Shown in pieces: positions 28,054 through 37,684 of a stretch of DNA of 64,000 nucleotides. This DNA comes from Gammaproteobacteria bacterium. Lineage in GTDB: Bacteria > Pseudomonadota > Gammaproteobacteria > Coxiellales > Coxiellaceae. The position numbers and the translations under genes are program-made. The number at the start of each line of letters is the position of its first letter. Within the stretch, counting starts at the first letter, position 1. The notes under the pieces were generated by a model. That model saw only the letters and a program-made list of their open reading frames with translations, ran no database searches and was not told the origin of the DNA. The stretch spans positions 62,001 through 126,000 of the forward strand of contig JAUIDD010000001.1 of assembly GCA_030429175.1 (NCBI GenBank). The letters are read 5' to 3'.

Positions 28054-29178
28054 TTATAAAGTGAGATGTAAAGCGATTTTCTCGATGTCGTTAATATGTT
28101 TGGCGGCATCAATATACTGTTGGCGTAGTAGTGTTGTATCGTTAACGCCACTTATAAATATTTCAATTTGAATTTTACCATCGAGATAATGAATTAAGAT
28201 GCGCTCGATATTTTGGTAGCCGGGTAGTGCGTGCCATGCTTGACGCAGTCGTTTTTCAAGGTCGTCACGGTTGGGTGAATTGAGTGACGGCATCACAACT
28301 TCGTCATCTTCAGGATCGATATGCACGGTGACGTCAGAAATAGCATCCATCGACTTGGTTAGGTCTTTGTAGACTTGATCGCTAATGTAATGACCTTCTG
28401 AGACACTAATTTTTGGATCGACAAGAATGTGCACATCAACAAAGATTTTCCCTGCATGTAGGCGTGTGCGCAGCATATGAATATTTTTGACACCGGGTGT
28501 TTGGGTGATAGTGTGTTTAATTTTATCCAGTGACTCAGGATCGACCGAGGCGTCGATGAGTTCATTAAAGCCTTTGTGTACCATAGAAATTGCTGTTTTA
28601 AGAATTAATATAGCGATAATGGTCGCGCCAATCGAGTCGAGTAAATGAAAACCAAACATGGCACCAATCACACTTAACAGCACGATGATTGATACGAGTG
28701 CATCGCCGCGGTTGTGCCAAGCATTGGTAATTAAGAGGTTTGAATGTATTTTTTTACCAGCTTTAAGTGTGTAGCGATAAAGCCATTCGTTAGCGATGAT
28801 GGACACAACGGCGATAATGATAACGGGTATACTATAGACAGTAACACTCTGTTTACTGACAAAGTGAAGCACGCTGTCATAAATGATACCTACACCGACA
28901 GCGAGTAGTAGCAGTGCAATGATAATCGCTGCAATAGTTTCTATGCGATGATGGCCATAGGGATGCTCGGCATCAGGTTTGCGTTCACCGACTTTTGCCG
29001 CCATATAGACGAGTGCATCGCTAATCAGATCTGTAAAAGAATGTACGCCATCGGCGATCAGGGCATGAGAATTACCAAAAACACCTGTAATAATTTTAAG
29101 TACAGCAAGGAGCGTATTGGTCAGGGCGCTTACTAGGCTAACACGGCGGGTGGTCTTGAGGCGATCAGATATTTGCAT
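28054..29178 (-). CDS. CDF family divalent metal cation transporter
   Basis: Cation diffusion facilitator exporting Zn2+, Fe2+ or Mn2+ from the cytoplasm in exchange for protons. The 374 residues have six membrane helices with the metal-site motifs ADGVHSFTDLISD (helix II) and HNRGDALVS (helix V), and a cytoplasmic C-terminal domain of about 170 residues, which is longer than FieF (300 residues total). The AxxHPYGHHRIE loop is typical. Metal specificity cannot be set from this. It is first in a short run with sbcB. Confidence 0.9.
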   Translation of the reverse strand: MQISDRLKTTRRVSLVSALTNTLLAVLKIITGVFGNSHALIADGVHSFTDLISDALVYMAAKVGERKPDAEHPYGHHRIETIAAIIIALLLLAVGVGIIYDSVLHFVSKQSVTVYSIPVIIIAVVSIIANEWLYRYTLKAGKKIHSNLLITNAWHNRGDALVSIIVLLSVIGAMFGFHLLDSIGATIIAILILKTAISMVHKGFNELIDASVDPESLDKIKHTITQTPGVKNIHMLRTRLHAGKIFVDVHILVDPKISVSEGHYISDQVYKDLTKSMDAISDVTVHIDPEDDEVVMPSLNSPNRDDLEKRLRQAWHALPGYQNIERILIHYLDGKIQIEIFISGVNDTTLLRQQYIDAAKHINDIEKIALHLTL

Positions 29179-29231
29179 GTCGGTATTAGATCAAAAACTG
29201 ATTAGCTGTGCAAGCGCTAGTACAATGCTAC

Positions 29232-29630
29232 CTAGTGGAAGGTGAAGTTACCACCCATCCAGCTGACATTATCATCCGCTTTTGCGAAAAAAGTGCCAAA
29301 ACTACAATGTAAGTGAGAAACATAATTTAACCCTTTGAATGGCCCTGTAGGATGTGAAACGTATAAATCGGCACTATTAGATGGTAGTTTTTTGTACTCA
29401 TAGGTAGCTGTGACTGTTTTACCATCAACGGTTGCTGTCATGGTGTGGTTGTAATTGAAGGAAGTATATATAGCGCCTGTTGGCGTAGGTGCAAATTTTC
29501 CTGTACCGATAATATTACTACTGATTACAGTTTTGCCTTCAATTTGATTTGGACAGTTAAAAGCCGGTACTGTTGTGCAAGATAATGCAATAAGAGGAAT
29601 TAAATAGGTTTTTTTGAGTAGAGATAACAT
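29232..29630 (-). CDS. Small secreted protein of unknown function
   Basis: No family recognised. The 132 residues have a signal peptide (LLKKTYLIPLIALSCTTVPA, probable cleavage before FNCPN). The mature part is beta-rich with repeated Thr/Tyr strands (ATVDGKTVTATYEYKK) and two Cys (in FNCPN and HLHCSF) that could form a disulphide. GGAACC precedes the ATG. It is divergent from the SUF operon, with an 88-bp inverted-repeat element in between. A lipocalin-like beta barrel is possible but not shown. Confidence 0.65.
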   Translation of the reverse strand: MLSLLKKTYLIPLIALSCTTVPAFNCPNQIEGKTVISSNIIGTGKFAPTPTGAIYTSFNYNHTMTATVDGKTVTATYEYKKLPSNSADLYVSHPTGPFKGLNYVSHLHCSFGTFFAKADDNVSWMGGNFTFH

Positions 29631-29669
29631 TAATGGTTCCTTTTTTTCTTACATAAAGCGGCATCCTAA

Positions 29670-29765
29670 CATATTTGGCGTCAGATTCGGTATTTCTTTT
29701 TTTTATCCTTTTAATTAACATGTTAGCGCTAAAAAAAAGAAATACCGAATCTGACGCCAAACATA
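29670..29765. mobile_element. 88-bp MITE-like inverted-repeat element with CATA duplications
   Basis: Two arms of 31 bases (29674-29704 and 29731-29761, outer ends TTTGGCGTCAGATT and its complement) are perfect inverted copies around a 26-base centre. Both outer ends are flanked by CATA (29670-29673 and 29762-29765), as expected for a 4-bp target duplication. Perfect arms, short size and flanking repeats are the marks of a miniature inverted-repeat element or of abutted IS ends. It lies between two divergent genes, so a terminator role is unlikely. The arms end inwards in T8/A8 runs. Confidence 0.7.
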
Positions 29766-29828
29766 AAAGTTGCAATATAAGACGAATCAGGTACTATATG
29801 CGCCAGGTGTTTTATTGGAGACAAAATA

Positions 29829-30242
29829 ATGCTTAAAATCAGTAGATTAGCCGACTATGCGATGCTGATCGTTGATGAGATTGCAAAAAATGACTCAAAA
29901 AAACACAGCGCGACTCGCCTGGCACTAGTTACTAGCATTCCCAAACCAACAGTGAGTAAGATTTTAAAGCAATTATGCGATGCTGATCTGGTCACATCTT
30001 TGCGTGGCGCTCATGGTGGATATGTGTTAAAAGATGCGCCGTACGATATATCTGTAGCGGCGGTAATTACGGCAGTGGATGGTGCGTTTGCAATGACAGA
30101 GTGTAATCTTGTTGATTCAAGTTGTCGTCTAAGTGAGCATTGTAGTTTGCGCGCCAATTGGCAGTTTATCAATAGTAAAGTGACAGCATTGTTGTCGCAG
30201 ATTTCGATTCAAGACATGCAACAGCCTATGATAGTGGAGTAA
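29829..30242 (+). CDS. Rrf2-family SUF operon regulator
   Basis: Transcription factor of 137 residues in the Rrf2 group, the kind annotated as SUF system regulator in gammaproteobacteria. The winged-helix part covers 1-80 (LADYAMLIVDEIA, KPTVSKILKQL, RGAHGGYVL). Three Cys follow at about 92, 99 and 105 (TECNLVDSSCRLSEHC) and would bind an Fe-S cluster, so the protein can sense cluster status and control the genes that follow. A GGAG ribosome site is present. sufB starts four bases after its stop. Distinct from IscR in lacking an isc operon. Confidence 0.92.
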   Translation: MLKISRLADYAMLIVDEIAKNDSKKHSATRLALVTSIPKPTVSKILKQLCDADLVTSLRGAHGGYVLKDAPYDISVAAVITAVDGAFAMTECNLVDSSCRLSEHCSLRANWQFINSKVTALLSQISIQDMQQPMIVE

Positions 30243-30245
30243 CAG

Positions 30246-31688
30246 GTGGCTAACGAACACATAAAAAAAATGGTCGATGATACCTATCAGCATGGGTTTA
30301 GCACCGACATTGAAACGGAGTACTTGCCACCAGGTTTAAATGAAGACGTGGTGCGATTTATTTCTGCCAAGAAAAATGAACCTGAATTTTTATTAGAATG
30401 GCGATTAAAAGCGTTTCGCCATTGGCAGACGATGACGTTACCTGAATGGTCGCATGTCTATTATGCGCCGATCGATTATCAAGCGATCAGTTATTTTGCG
30501 GCACCCAAATCACCAGATTCTGCACCAAAAAGTTTAGATGAGGTCGACCCCAAATTACTAGAAACATATGAAAAGCTCGGTGTACCGTTACACGAGCGTG
30601 CCCGTTTGGCAGGTGTTGCAGTTGATGCAGTGTTTGATAGCGTTTCAGTTACCACCACATTTAAAGGTAAATTAGCCGAAGTGGGTGTGATTTTTTGCTC
30701 TTTTGGAGAGGCGGCTCAAGAGCATCCTGAATTGATTGAAAGATACTTGGGAACAGTCGTGCCGTATCGCGATAATTTTTATGCAGCATTAAATTCAGCA
30801 GTTTTTTCCGATGGTTCGTTTGTTTACATTCCAAAAGGCGTGCGCTGTCCGATGGAGCTATCGACATATTTTCGGATTAATGCGATTAACACCGGCCAGT
30901 TTGAACGCACGCTCATTATTGCTGATGATGATTCCTATGTGAGTTATCTTGAGGGTTGTACAGCACCGATGCGTGACGAAAATCAATTACACGCAGCAGT
31001 TGTTGAACTAGTTGCATTAAATAATGCACAAATTAAATATTCAACGGTGCAAAACTGGTATCCGGGTGATGAAGACGGCAAAGGTGGTATTTATAATTTC
31101 GTCACCAAGCGTGGTATGTGTAAAGGCGTGAACTCAAAAATCTCATGGACACAAGTCGAAACAGGTTCGGCGATAACGTGGAAGTATCCGAGTGTGATTT
31201 TACGTGGTGATAATTCGGTAGGTGAGTTTTATTCGGTTGCACTAACCAGTAATTTTCAGCAGGCTGATACCGGTACTAAGATGATTCACCTGGGTAAAAA
31301 TACCAAGAGTACTATCATCTCAAAAGGTATCTCGGCACGTTTTGGGCAAAACAGTTATAGAGGTTTGGTACGTATTGCACCAATGGCAACAGGTGCACGT
31401 AACTATAGCCAGTGTGATTCGCTATTAATTGGCGATCAGTGTGGTGCACACACGTTTCCATACATAGAATCTAAACAACCATCAGCACAGATCGAACATG
31501 AGGCAACCACCTCAAAGATTAGCGAAGACCAACTGTTCTATTGTCGCCAGCGCGGTATGTCAGAAGAAGATGCGGTATCGATGATTGTTAATGGTTTTTG
31601 TAAAGAAGTTTTTAAAGAGCTTCCTCTAGAGTTTGCGGTTGAGGCGCAAAAGCTAATGGAGGTCAGTCTTGAAGGGGCAATAGGATAG
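30246..31688 (+). CDS. sufB: Fe-S cluster assembly protein SufB
   Basis: Scaffold subunit of the SufBC2D complex where clusters are built. The 480 residues match the family in length and carry the [19 protein letters not shown] region, the [21 protein letters not shown] beta-helix segment with its Cys, and the C-terminal [26 protein letters not shown] helix. The GTG start at 30246 follows AACAG with little of a ribosome site, so translation is probably coupled to the regulator gene. sufC follows after four bases. Confidence 0.97.
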   Translation: MANEHIKKMVDDTYQHGFSTDIETEYLPPGLNEDVVRFISAKKNEPEFLLEWRLKAFRHWQTMTLPEWSHVYYAPIDYQAISYFAAPKSPDSAPKSLDEVDPKLLETYEKLGVPLHERARLAGVAVDAVFDSVSVTTTFKGKLAEVGVIFCSFGEAAQEHPELIERYLGTVVPYRDNFYAALNSAVFSDGSFVYIPKGVRCPMELSTYFRINAINTGQFERTLIIADDDSYVSYLEGCTAPMRDENQLHAAVVELVALNNAQIKYSTVQNWYPGDEDGKGGIYNFVTKRGMCKGVNSKISWTQVETGSAITWKYPSVILRGDNSVGEFYSVALTSNFQQADTGTKMIHLGKNTKSTIISKGISARFGQNSYRGLVRIAPMATGARNYSQCDSLLIGDQCGAHTFPYIESKQPSAQIEHEATTSKISEDQLFYCRQRGMSEEDAVSMIVNGFCKEVFKELPLEFAVEAQKLMEVSLEGAIG

Positions 31689-31692
31689 CAAT

Positions 31693-32436
31693 ATGTTAAC
31701 AATAGTAAACTTACATGCAAGTGTTAATGGTAGTAAAATTTTGCGTGGTATTAACCTTGAAGTTAAACCGGGTGAAATACATGCCATTATGGGGCCTAAT
31801 GGTTCAGGCAAAAGTACATTGGCATCGGTGTTAGCTGGCCGTAGCGGCTATGAAATTACCAAGGGTAGTGTCACTTTTGCTGGCCAAGATTTATTGGCGA
31901 TGTCACCAGAAGCGCGTGCGATTGCAGGCATGTTCTTAGCGTTTCAGTATCCGGTTGAAATTCCGGGTGTCAATAACATGTATTTTTTAAAGATGGCATT
32001 AAATAGTATTCGTCGCACAAAAGGTCTAGAAGAATACGATGCGATGGACTTTATGGCGCTGGTTGAAGAAAAGATGAAAGCAGTCGATATGGATCCGAAA
32101 TTTTTAAAGCGCTCAGTCAATGCAGGTTTTTCTGGTGGTGAGAAAAAACGTAACGAGATGCTGCAAATGCTGTTGCTTGAGCCTAAGCTTGCTGTTTTAG
32201 ATGAAACTGATTCGGGGCTTGATATTGATGCATTACAAAGTGTGGCGCGAGGTGTCAATAGCATGCGTAGTGATGAGCGTGGGTTTATCTTAGTAACACA
32301 TTATCAGCGTTTATTAGATTATATTGAGCCTGATTTTGTGCATGTGTTGGTTCAAGGTCAAATTGTTAAATCGGGTGATAAGCGTTTAGCTTCAACGCTC
32401 GAAGAAAAAGGTTATGGTTGGGTAGATGGTAGATAA
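31693..32436 (+). CDS. sufC: Fe-S cluster assembly ATPase SufC
   Basis: ABC-type ATPase that drives conformational change of SufB and SufD. Walker A is GPNGSGKST, the signature FSGGEKKRNEM is the SufC variant, and Walker B runs into LDETDSGLDIDAL. The 247 residues fit the family. Its last 11 bases overlap sufD. Confidence 0.97.
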   Translation: MLTIVNLHASVNGSKILRGINLEVKPGEIHAIMGPNGSGKSTLASVLAGRSGYEITKGSVTFAGQDLLAMSPEARAIAGMFLAFQYPVEIPGVNNMYFLKMALNSIRRTKGLEEYDAMDFMALVEEKMKAVDMDPKFLKRSVNAGFSGGEKKRNEMLQMLLLEPKLAVLDETDSGLDIDALQSVARGVNSMRSDERGFILVTHYQRLLDYIEPDFVHVLVQGQIVKSGDKRLASTLEEKGYGWVDGR

Positions 32437-33709
32437 CACTGCAACAACATGGACGGAAGATGGCTTAGTTGCATTTACTGAAGCTTCTCCTTTCAGAGGT
32501 GCGACTAAGCACTGGCAAGATAAGGCAATGTCGTTTTTTATTGATGATGGCTTCCCGAATCGGCAGGATGAAGCGTGGCGTTATACTGATCTCTCATCTC
32601 TGTTGGCACATGATTTTGTATTGCCATCAACAACAACCAAGATATCGTTACAATCATTAGAATTCATGGATTGCCATCAGTTAGTTATAGTTGATGGTAT
32701 TGTAGATCTGTCACTATCACGCTTAGATGATGATGTATCCATTTATCCACTCGATCAACTACTTGCCTCGGCTGATGAAACATTGTTGCGTGAGTTACGT
32801 ATTGATCTACAAAAGCCTTATTTTGCTTGTTTAAACTCGGCGATGATGATGCAGGGCTGTTATGTTAAGGTACAACGCAATCAAAAACTAGCAAAGCCAC
32901 TACGTATTTTGCATGTAGCAACCGAAGAAAAAAAATCATACCTTAAAAACATTCGTATCTTTATCGACATAGACTCGAATGCAGAGGCAACTATTTTTGA
33001 AGAATATACAACATTGGCTGAGAATTGTTATTTTAATAATATTGTTACTCAAATAAATATGGGTTTCAATGCACACCTAAACTATTACAAGCTACAGCAA
33101 GAAGCGAAGACGGCATTCCATATTGCGATGACGATAGTGGCGTTGAGTGCTGACAGCAACTTTGATTATCATGTTTTTTCGAATGGGGGGTTACTGAGTC
33201 GTGATGATTTGTATGTGCGTCATTATGAGCGCGGAGCGACAGCACAGTTAACTGGTTTTTATCGTGCACTTGGTAGTCAGCATGTATCACATCACACGCG
33301 TATTGATCATCTTAAAGGTGGTGCATCAACACACCAACATTATAAAGGTTTGGTGCGTGACCAAGCACATGCAGCCTTCGATGGTAAGATTGTTGTGCAT
33401 CCGGGTGCGGCAAAGAGTACGGCACATCAATCCAATCATAACTTACTTATTGGTGAGGGTGGTGAGGTTGACACCAAGCCTAATCTCGAAATCTATACCG
33501 ATGATGTAGTAGCATCGCATGGTGCGACTATTGGTCAGCTTGATGAGAAGGCGCTGTTTTATTTGCAAAGTCGTGGCATAACAAAACCAGTCGCACATCA
33601 AATGTTAGTAGCAGGTTTTGTTGAAGCCGTTTTTGATGATATAAAAAATAATCCGATTAAAGATTACATTAAATCAGTATTGCTACAAGAGGTGATGGAT
33701 GGCGTTTGA
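32426..33709 (+). CDS. sufD: Fe-S cluster assembly protein SufD
   Basis: Partner of SufB in the scaffold complex. The 427 residues show the N-terminal RQDEAWRYTDLSSL helix region, a right-handed beta-helix core, the DHLKGGASTHQHYKGLV segment with the conserved His residues, and the C-terminal SHGATIGQLDEKALFYLQSRG motif. It overlaps sufC upstream and sufS downstream by 11 bases each, so the whole block is coupled. Confidence 0.96.
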   Translation: MVDNTATTWTEDGLVAFTEASPFRGATKHWQDKAMSFFIDDGFPNRQDEAWRYTDLSSLLAHDFVLPSTTTKISLQSLEFMDCHQLVIVDGIVDLSLSRLDDDVSIYPLDQLLASADETLLRELRIDLQKPYFACLNSAMMMQGCYVKVQRNQKLAKPLRILHVATEEKKSYLKNIRIFIDIDSNAEATIFEEYTTLAENCYFNNIVTQINMGFNAHLNYYKLQQEAKTAFHIAMTIVALSADSNFDYHVFSNGGLLSRDDLYVRHYERGATAQLTGFYRALGSQHVSHHTRIDHLKGGASTHQHYKGLVRDQAHAAFDGKIVVHPGAAKSTAHQSNHNLLIGEGGEVDTKPNLEIYTDDVVASHGATIGQLDEKALFYLQSRGITKPVAHQMLVAGFVEAVFDDIKNNPIKDYIKSVLLQEVMDGV

Positions 33710-34922
33710 CTTTAAAAAAGATTTTCCCATCTTGCAGCGAAAGTTTTATGATAAACCGTTGGTTTATTTGGATAGTGCGGCAACCACTCAAAAGCCTCAG
33801 TCAGTGATCGATGCAGTTAATCATTATTATGCACACGATAATGCCAATGTGCACCGCGGTATTTATAAGCTTAGTGAGGAGGCCACTGCAGCGTATGAAT
33901 ATGCACGTAAGATAGTAGCTTCATTTGTGAATGCCCAATCCCAAGATGAAATTGTTTTTACTAAAGGTACCACTGAATCAATTAATCTTGTTGCAATGAC
34001 TTATGGCGAACAATTTATTCAAGCCGGTGATGAGATTGTAATTTCAACAATGGAACATCATTCAAATATCGTGCCTTGGCAAATGTTATGTGAACGTAAG
34101 GGTGCGATTTTAAAGGTGATCGCTATTAGCGATGATGGTGTGTTAGATCTTGATGCTTATCGTGCACTACTTACAACAAAAACTAAAATGGTGGCTGTAG
34201 TTCATATGTCGAATGTATTGGGTGTTGTCAATCCAGTCAAACAAATCATTGAAATGGCACATGCACAGGATATTCCCGTGTTGGTCGATGGTGCGCAAGC
34301 CTTACCACACATGCCTGTTGATGTTACTGAGCTTGACTGTGATTTCTATGCTTTCTCAGCACATAAGATGTATGGTCCAACGGGTATTGGCGCTTTATAT
34401 GCAAAAAAACGTTGGTTAGAGCAGTTGCCTCCTTACCAAGGTGGTGGCGATATGATTTATCGTGTTAGCTTTGAGAAAACAGAATACAATCAACCACCCA
34501 CTAAATTTGAAGCAGGCACACCGAATATAGCAGGCGTGGCAGGATTTAAGGCTGCCATTGATTATTTTAATCACATTGGCTTCGATACGGTTCAGGCGCA
34601 TGAAGCAGTGTTATATCAGTATGCGCGTACACAGTTGCAAACCGTGCCGGGAATCACGCTCATTGGTAAATCATCACAGCAATGTAGTGTTATTTCATTT
34701 ACTTTAGATGATGTTCATCCGCATGATATCAGTACTATCCTTGATCAAGAGGCAATTGCTATTCGTGCCGGTCATCACTGTGCAATGCCATTGATGCAAC
34801 GTTTGGGGCTTCCTGCAACGGCGCGACTGTCATTAGGTATCTATAATGTTACGGATGATATAGATCGCTTATGTGAAGGGCTGCGTAAGACGGTTAAATT
34901 ATTTCGTGGAGCAACTACATGA
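33699..34922 (+). CDS. sufS: Cysteine desulfurase SufS
   Basis: PLP enzyme that takes sulfur from cysteine as a persulfide for cluster assembly. The 407 residues have the PLP lysine K223 in SAHKMYGPTG and the catalytic Cys-361 in RAGHHCAMPLM, both as in group II (SufS-type) desulfurases. The partner here is likely the SufU-type protein encoded next, since no sufE is seen in the operon. Confidence 0.97.
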   Translation: MAFDFKKDFPILQRKFYDKPLVYLDSAATTQKPQSVIDAVNHYYAHDNANVHRGIYKLSEEATAAYEYARKIVASFVNAQSQDEIVFTKGTTESINLVAMTYGEQFIQAGDEIVISTMEHHSNIVPWQMLCERKGAILKVIAISDDGVLDLDAYRALLTTKTKMVAVVHMSNVLGVVNPVKQIIEMAHAQDIPVLVDGAQALPHMPVDVTELDCDFYAFSAHKMYGPTGIGALYAKKRWLEQLPPYQGGGDMIYRVSFEKTEYNQPPTKFEAGTPNIAGVAGFKAAIDYFNHIGFDTVQAHEAVLYQYARTQLQTVPGITLIGKSSQQCSVISFTLDDVHPHDISTILDQEAIAIRAGHHCAMPLMQRLGLPATARLSLGIYNVTDDIDRLCEGLRKTVKLFRGATT

Positions 34923-35371
34923 GTGATTTAAGAGAACTATATCAGCAAGTCATTCTTGATCATGGACGCTCTCCAAGAAATTTTGGTAAGTGTGAGTCGG
35001 CGAATCATATTAAAGTTGGCTATAATCCGGTGTGTGGTGATCAGTTAACGCTGTATATTAGCGAAGAAAATGATGTGGTCACTAACGTGATGTTTGATGG
35101 TGTGGGTTGTGCTATTTCAATGGCGTCAGCATCCTTGATGTCACAAGCATTAAAAGGTAAGAAGATCAGTGAAGTCGATCAATTATTTAAATGTTTTCAT
35201 CGATTAATAACTGAGAATAGTGATGTCGCCACACATAAAGAAAAGCTAGGTAAGCTTGTTGTGTTAGCGGGTGTTGCTGAATTTCCATCACGAGTGAAGT
35301 GCGCTACATTGGCATGGCATACCATGCAAGCAGCAATACATGATAATCAAGAACCCGTGAGCACTGAATAA
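34919..35371 (+). CDS. sufU: SufU-type Fe-S assembly / sulfur acceptor protein
   Basis: Zn-dependent sulfurtransferase or scaffold of the SufU branch of the IscU family, expected to take persulfide sulfur from SufS. The 150 residues hold C39-x-D41 in VCGDQ, C64 in GVGCAIS and C128 in SRVKCATLAW, the ligand set of SufU. It is longer than IscU because of an insert before the last Cys, and lacks the IscU LPPVK motif. The start overlaps the sufS stop (ATGA). Confidence 0.92.
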   Translation: MSDLRELYQQVILDHGRSPRNFGKCESANHIKVGYNPVCGDQLTLYISEENDVVTNVMFDGVGCAISMASASLMSQALKGKKISEVDQLFKCFHRLITENSDVATHKEKLGKLVVLAGVAEFPSRVKCATLAWHTMQAAIHDNQEPVSTE

Positions 35372-35724
35372 TGTCTGAAGCTATTGTGATACTGTCTGAA
35401 AAAGCTATTGCGCATATCCAACAAACGATTGCACGACGTGGTAGTGGTATTGGCTTTCGTTTGGATGTCAAACAAACTGGCTGTTCGGGTTATATGTATG
35501 TACCTGAAATTATTGATAGCGAAAACCCAGATGATATTAAAGTTTCTGTGCATAAGGGATTTGCACTTTATGTCAGTCCCCATTGTGTTGATATTATCAA
35601 AGGTACTTATATCGATTATGTTGCTAAAAAGTTTGGTATTGAGCAGCTTGAATATGATAATCCAAATGCCGATAGTTTATGTGGTTGTGGTGAAAGCTTT
35701 AATTTAAAGGATCAACATGAGTAA
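35371..35724 (+). CDS. sufA: A-type Fe-S carrier protein SufA
   Basis: A-type carrier of 117 residues that receives a cluster from SufBCD and passes it to target enzymes. The three ligand Cys are C38 in TGCSGY and C104, C106 in CGCGESF. Family core VKQTGCSGYMY is clear. The start shares one base with the sufU stop (TAATG) and the end overlaps sufT by eight bases. IscA and ErpA are close relatives; the name rests on operon context. Confidence 0.92.
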   Translation: MSEAIVILSEKAIAHIQQTIARRGSGIGFRLDVKQTGCSGYMYVPEIIDSENPDDIKVSVHKGFALYVSPHCVDIIKGTYIDYVAKKFGIEQLEYDNPNADSLCGCGESFNLKDQHE

Positions 35725-36259
35725 ACCACGTGAAATTATTGTGATAGGCCGTGACTGTCCCGCGTTGATGGTACCTTCGGGTGCGCAAATTATTTTGCAT
35801 CAAGGTACCGAGGTGACGATTACTCAAGCGTTGGGTGGTAGTTACACGGTAAGTGTGTTTGGTAACTTGGCTCGTATTGATGCCAAAGATGCTGATGCAT
35901 TGGGTAAAGAACCTAAAAATGCGCTAGAAGAATTACCTAGCGATGCGTCGATTGATGATAAAGTTATGGCACAGTTAAAACTGGTATTTGATCCTGAGAT
36001 TCCAGTCAATATCGTTGATCTCGGTTTGATTTATCACTGTGAAGCAAAGCTACGTGAAGACAATACTTATTATGTCTGGATCGATATGACCTTAACTGCA
36101 CCAGGCTGTGGTATGGGGCCAGTGATTGCGGGCGATGCAAAAGCGCGCGTACTGCAAATTCCAGACGTAAGCGATGCTCATATAGAAATTGTTTTCGACC
36201 CTCCGTGGGATCAATCAATGATGTCTGATGCCGCACAACTACAACTGGGTATGCTATAA
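35717..36259 (+). CDS. sufT: Fe-S cluster maturation protein SufT (DUF59/MIP18)
   Basis: Auxiliary maturation factor of 180 residues. The N-terminal 80 residues are a SufT-specific beta domain (GRDCPALMVPSGAQIILHQG). The C-terminal 90 are DUF59: FDPEIPVNIVDLGLIYHCE, TLTAPGCGMGP with the conserved Cys, then FDPPWDQSMMSDAA. It overlaps sufA and closes the operon. The sufT position at the end of SUF operons is usual in the Legionella group and relatives. Confidence 0.94.
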   Translation: MSKPREIIVIGRDCPALMVPSGAQIILHQGTEVTITQALGGSYTVSVFGNLARIDAKDADALGKEPKNALEELPSDASIDDKVMAQLKLVFDPEIPVNIVDLGLIYHCEAKLREDNTYYVWIDMTLTAPGCGMGPVIAGDAKARVLQIPDVSDAHIEIVFDPPWDQSMMSDAAQLQLGML

Positions 36260-36408
36260 CGTCATTTTAGCAGACTAAGTCTATTAAAAATAACCAAGCA
36301 CAATAATGATGTGTCAGCACTATCTATTGTTGATGTCTGCTTCATAGGGTTATAATAACTTGTTGATAATGATGCTTTTAAGTGGTTTCCTGAAGTGATT
36401 AAACTTGC

Positions 36409-36414
36409 TATACT
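36409..36414 (+). promoter_or_regulatory. -10 element of the desaturase gene
   Basis: TATACT preceded by TTGC, 36 bases before the desaturase ATG. The -35 region (TTCCTG, 16 bases upstream) is poor, so recognition may depend on an activator. Confidence 0.45.
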
Positions 36415-36450
36415 GCGATTATCCAAACAACTTTTTACGGATGCCAAATT

Positions 36451-37602
36451 ATGCATATTTTTAAAAATATCAACTGGTTAAATACAGTTTTTATCTTATT
36501 TCTGACACCATTTGTGGCTATAGCAGGTTGTGTCTATCTTGGCTACCATCATGATTGGCAGCTCAGTACAATCATAATGGCGATCTGTATGTTGGCAGCC
36601 AGTGGGTTTTCAATCACTTGCGGCTATCATCGCCTATTTTCGCATTGTACATATAAGGCTTCATGGCCGGTAAGATTATTTTTTGCCCTATTTGGTGCCG
36701 CTGCCTTTCAGGGGTCAATCCTGGAATGGAGTACTGATCATCGTAATCATCACCTATATACCGATACCGATAAAGATCCATATAGTATCGCCGAAGGCTT
36801 CTGGCATGCACATATCGGCTGGCTACTTAAGCTTGATGCAAGCAAACGAGATTTTTCTAATGTGGTTGAGTTGACTCATGATCCTATCGTGCGTTTACAG
36901 CATAAATATTTTATTCCATTGGCATTGTTCATGGGTTTTGGGTTGCCGACTTTGTTAGGCGCACTTTGGGGTGATGCCTTCGGTGGTTTTGTTTTAGGTG
37001 GTTTTTTAAGAACTGTTATTAATCACCACACAACATTTGCAATTAATTCAGTATGTCATATGTTTGGCGGTCGAGTTTACTCTGAAAAGCAAAGTGCACG
37101 TGATAACTGGATTACTGCATTTGTTACTTTTGGTGAAGGCTATCATAACTTCCATCATCAATTTCCATTAGATTACCGTAACGGCATTCGTTATTACCAA
37201 TATGATCCTACCAAATGGATCATTCGAGGTTTATCTTATGTCGGCTTAACTCATGATCTGAAGCGTGTTGATGAAGAACGTATTTTGCGTTATCGCTTAA
37301 TTAAGGAAGAGGCTGAAATTTTGCGTCGTGTCAGTGACTACTCGGGTCAGCTGATGACGCAGGTGAGCGATTATATCAAACCGCTGTATACTGAAATATT
37401 AGAGCAAATTGCTATTATTCAAGACCTACAAAAAAATTATCGTCAACTTAAGAAAGCTAAAATAGATAGCTATTGTGACCTGGTAAAAGCTAAAAAACTT
37501 AAGCTTAAATTAGCGCGCATCCAGTTGCAGAAAAATTTAAGCGTCTGGAAGTCATTGATGAGTGCTGATCATTATGCATTAGCTTCTTTATCGAAAGCAT
37601 AA
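36451..37602 (+). CDS. Fatty acid desaturase, acyl-CoA delta-9 type
   Basis: Membrane di-iron desaturase putting a double bond into saturated acyl chains, so a route to membrane fluidity. Three His boxes are H60-x4-H65 (HRLFSH), H97-x2-HH (HRNHH) and H232-x2-HH (HNFHH), with four hydrophobic segments. The 383 residues exceed the usual core by about 90: residues 285-383 form a charged, Lys-rich helical tail with probable coiled coil. Its own promoter is likely, as a 190-base gap separates it from sufT. The stearoyl-CoA-type pattern is shared with eukaryotic enzymes. Confidence 0.9.
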   Translation: MHIFKNINWLNTVFILFLTPFVAIAGCVYLGYHHDWQLSTIIMAICMLAASGFSITCGYHRLFSHCTYKASWPVRLFFALFGAAAFQGSILEWSTDHRNHHLYTDTDKDPYSIAEGFWHAHIGWLLKLDASKRDFSNVVELTHDPIVRLQHKYFIPLALFMGFGLPTLLGALWGDAFGGFVLGGFLRTVINHHTTFAINSVCHMFGGRVYSEKQSARDNWITAFVTFGEGYHNFHHQFPLDYRNGIRYYQYDPTKWIIRGLSYVGLTHDLKRVDEERILRYRLIKEEAEILRRVSDYSGQLMTQVSDYIKPLYTEILEQIAIIQDLQKNYRQLKKAKIDSYCDLVKAKKLKLKLARIQLQKNLSVWKSLMSADHYALASLSKA

Positions 37603-37684
37603 GATTGATATAAATCATCACAGTTTTTAATAAGGCTGCTACCATTTGTAACAGGGATTGTTAAGATAAGCGGGGTTATACGCT

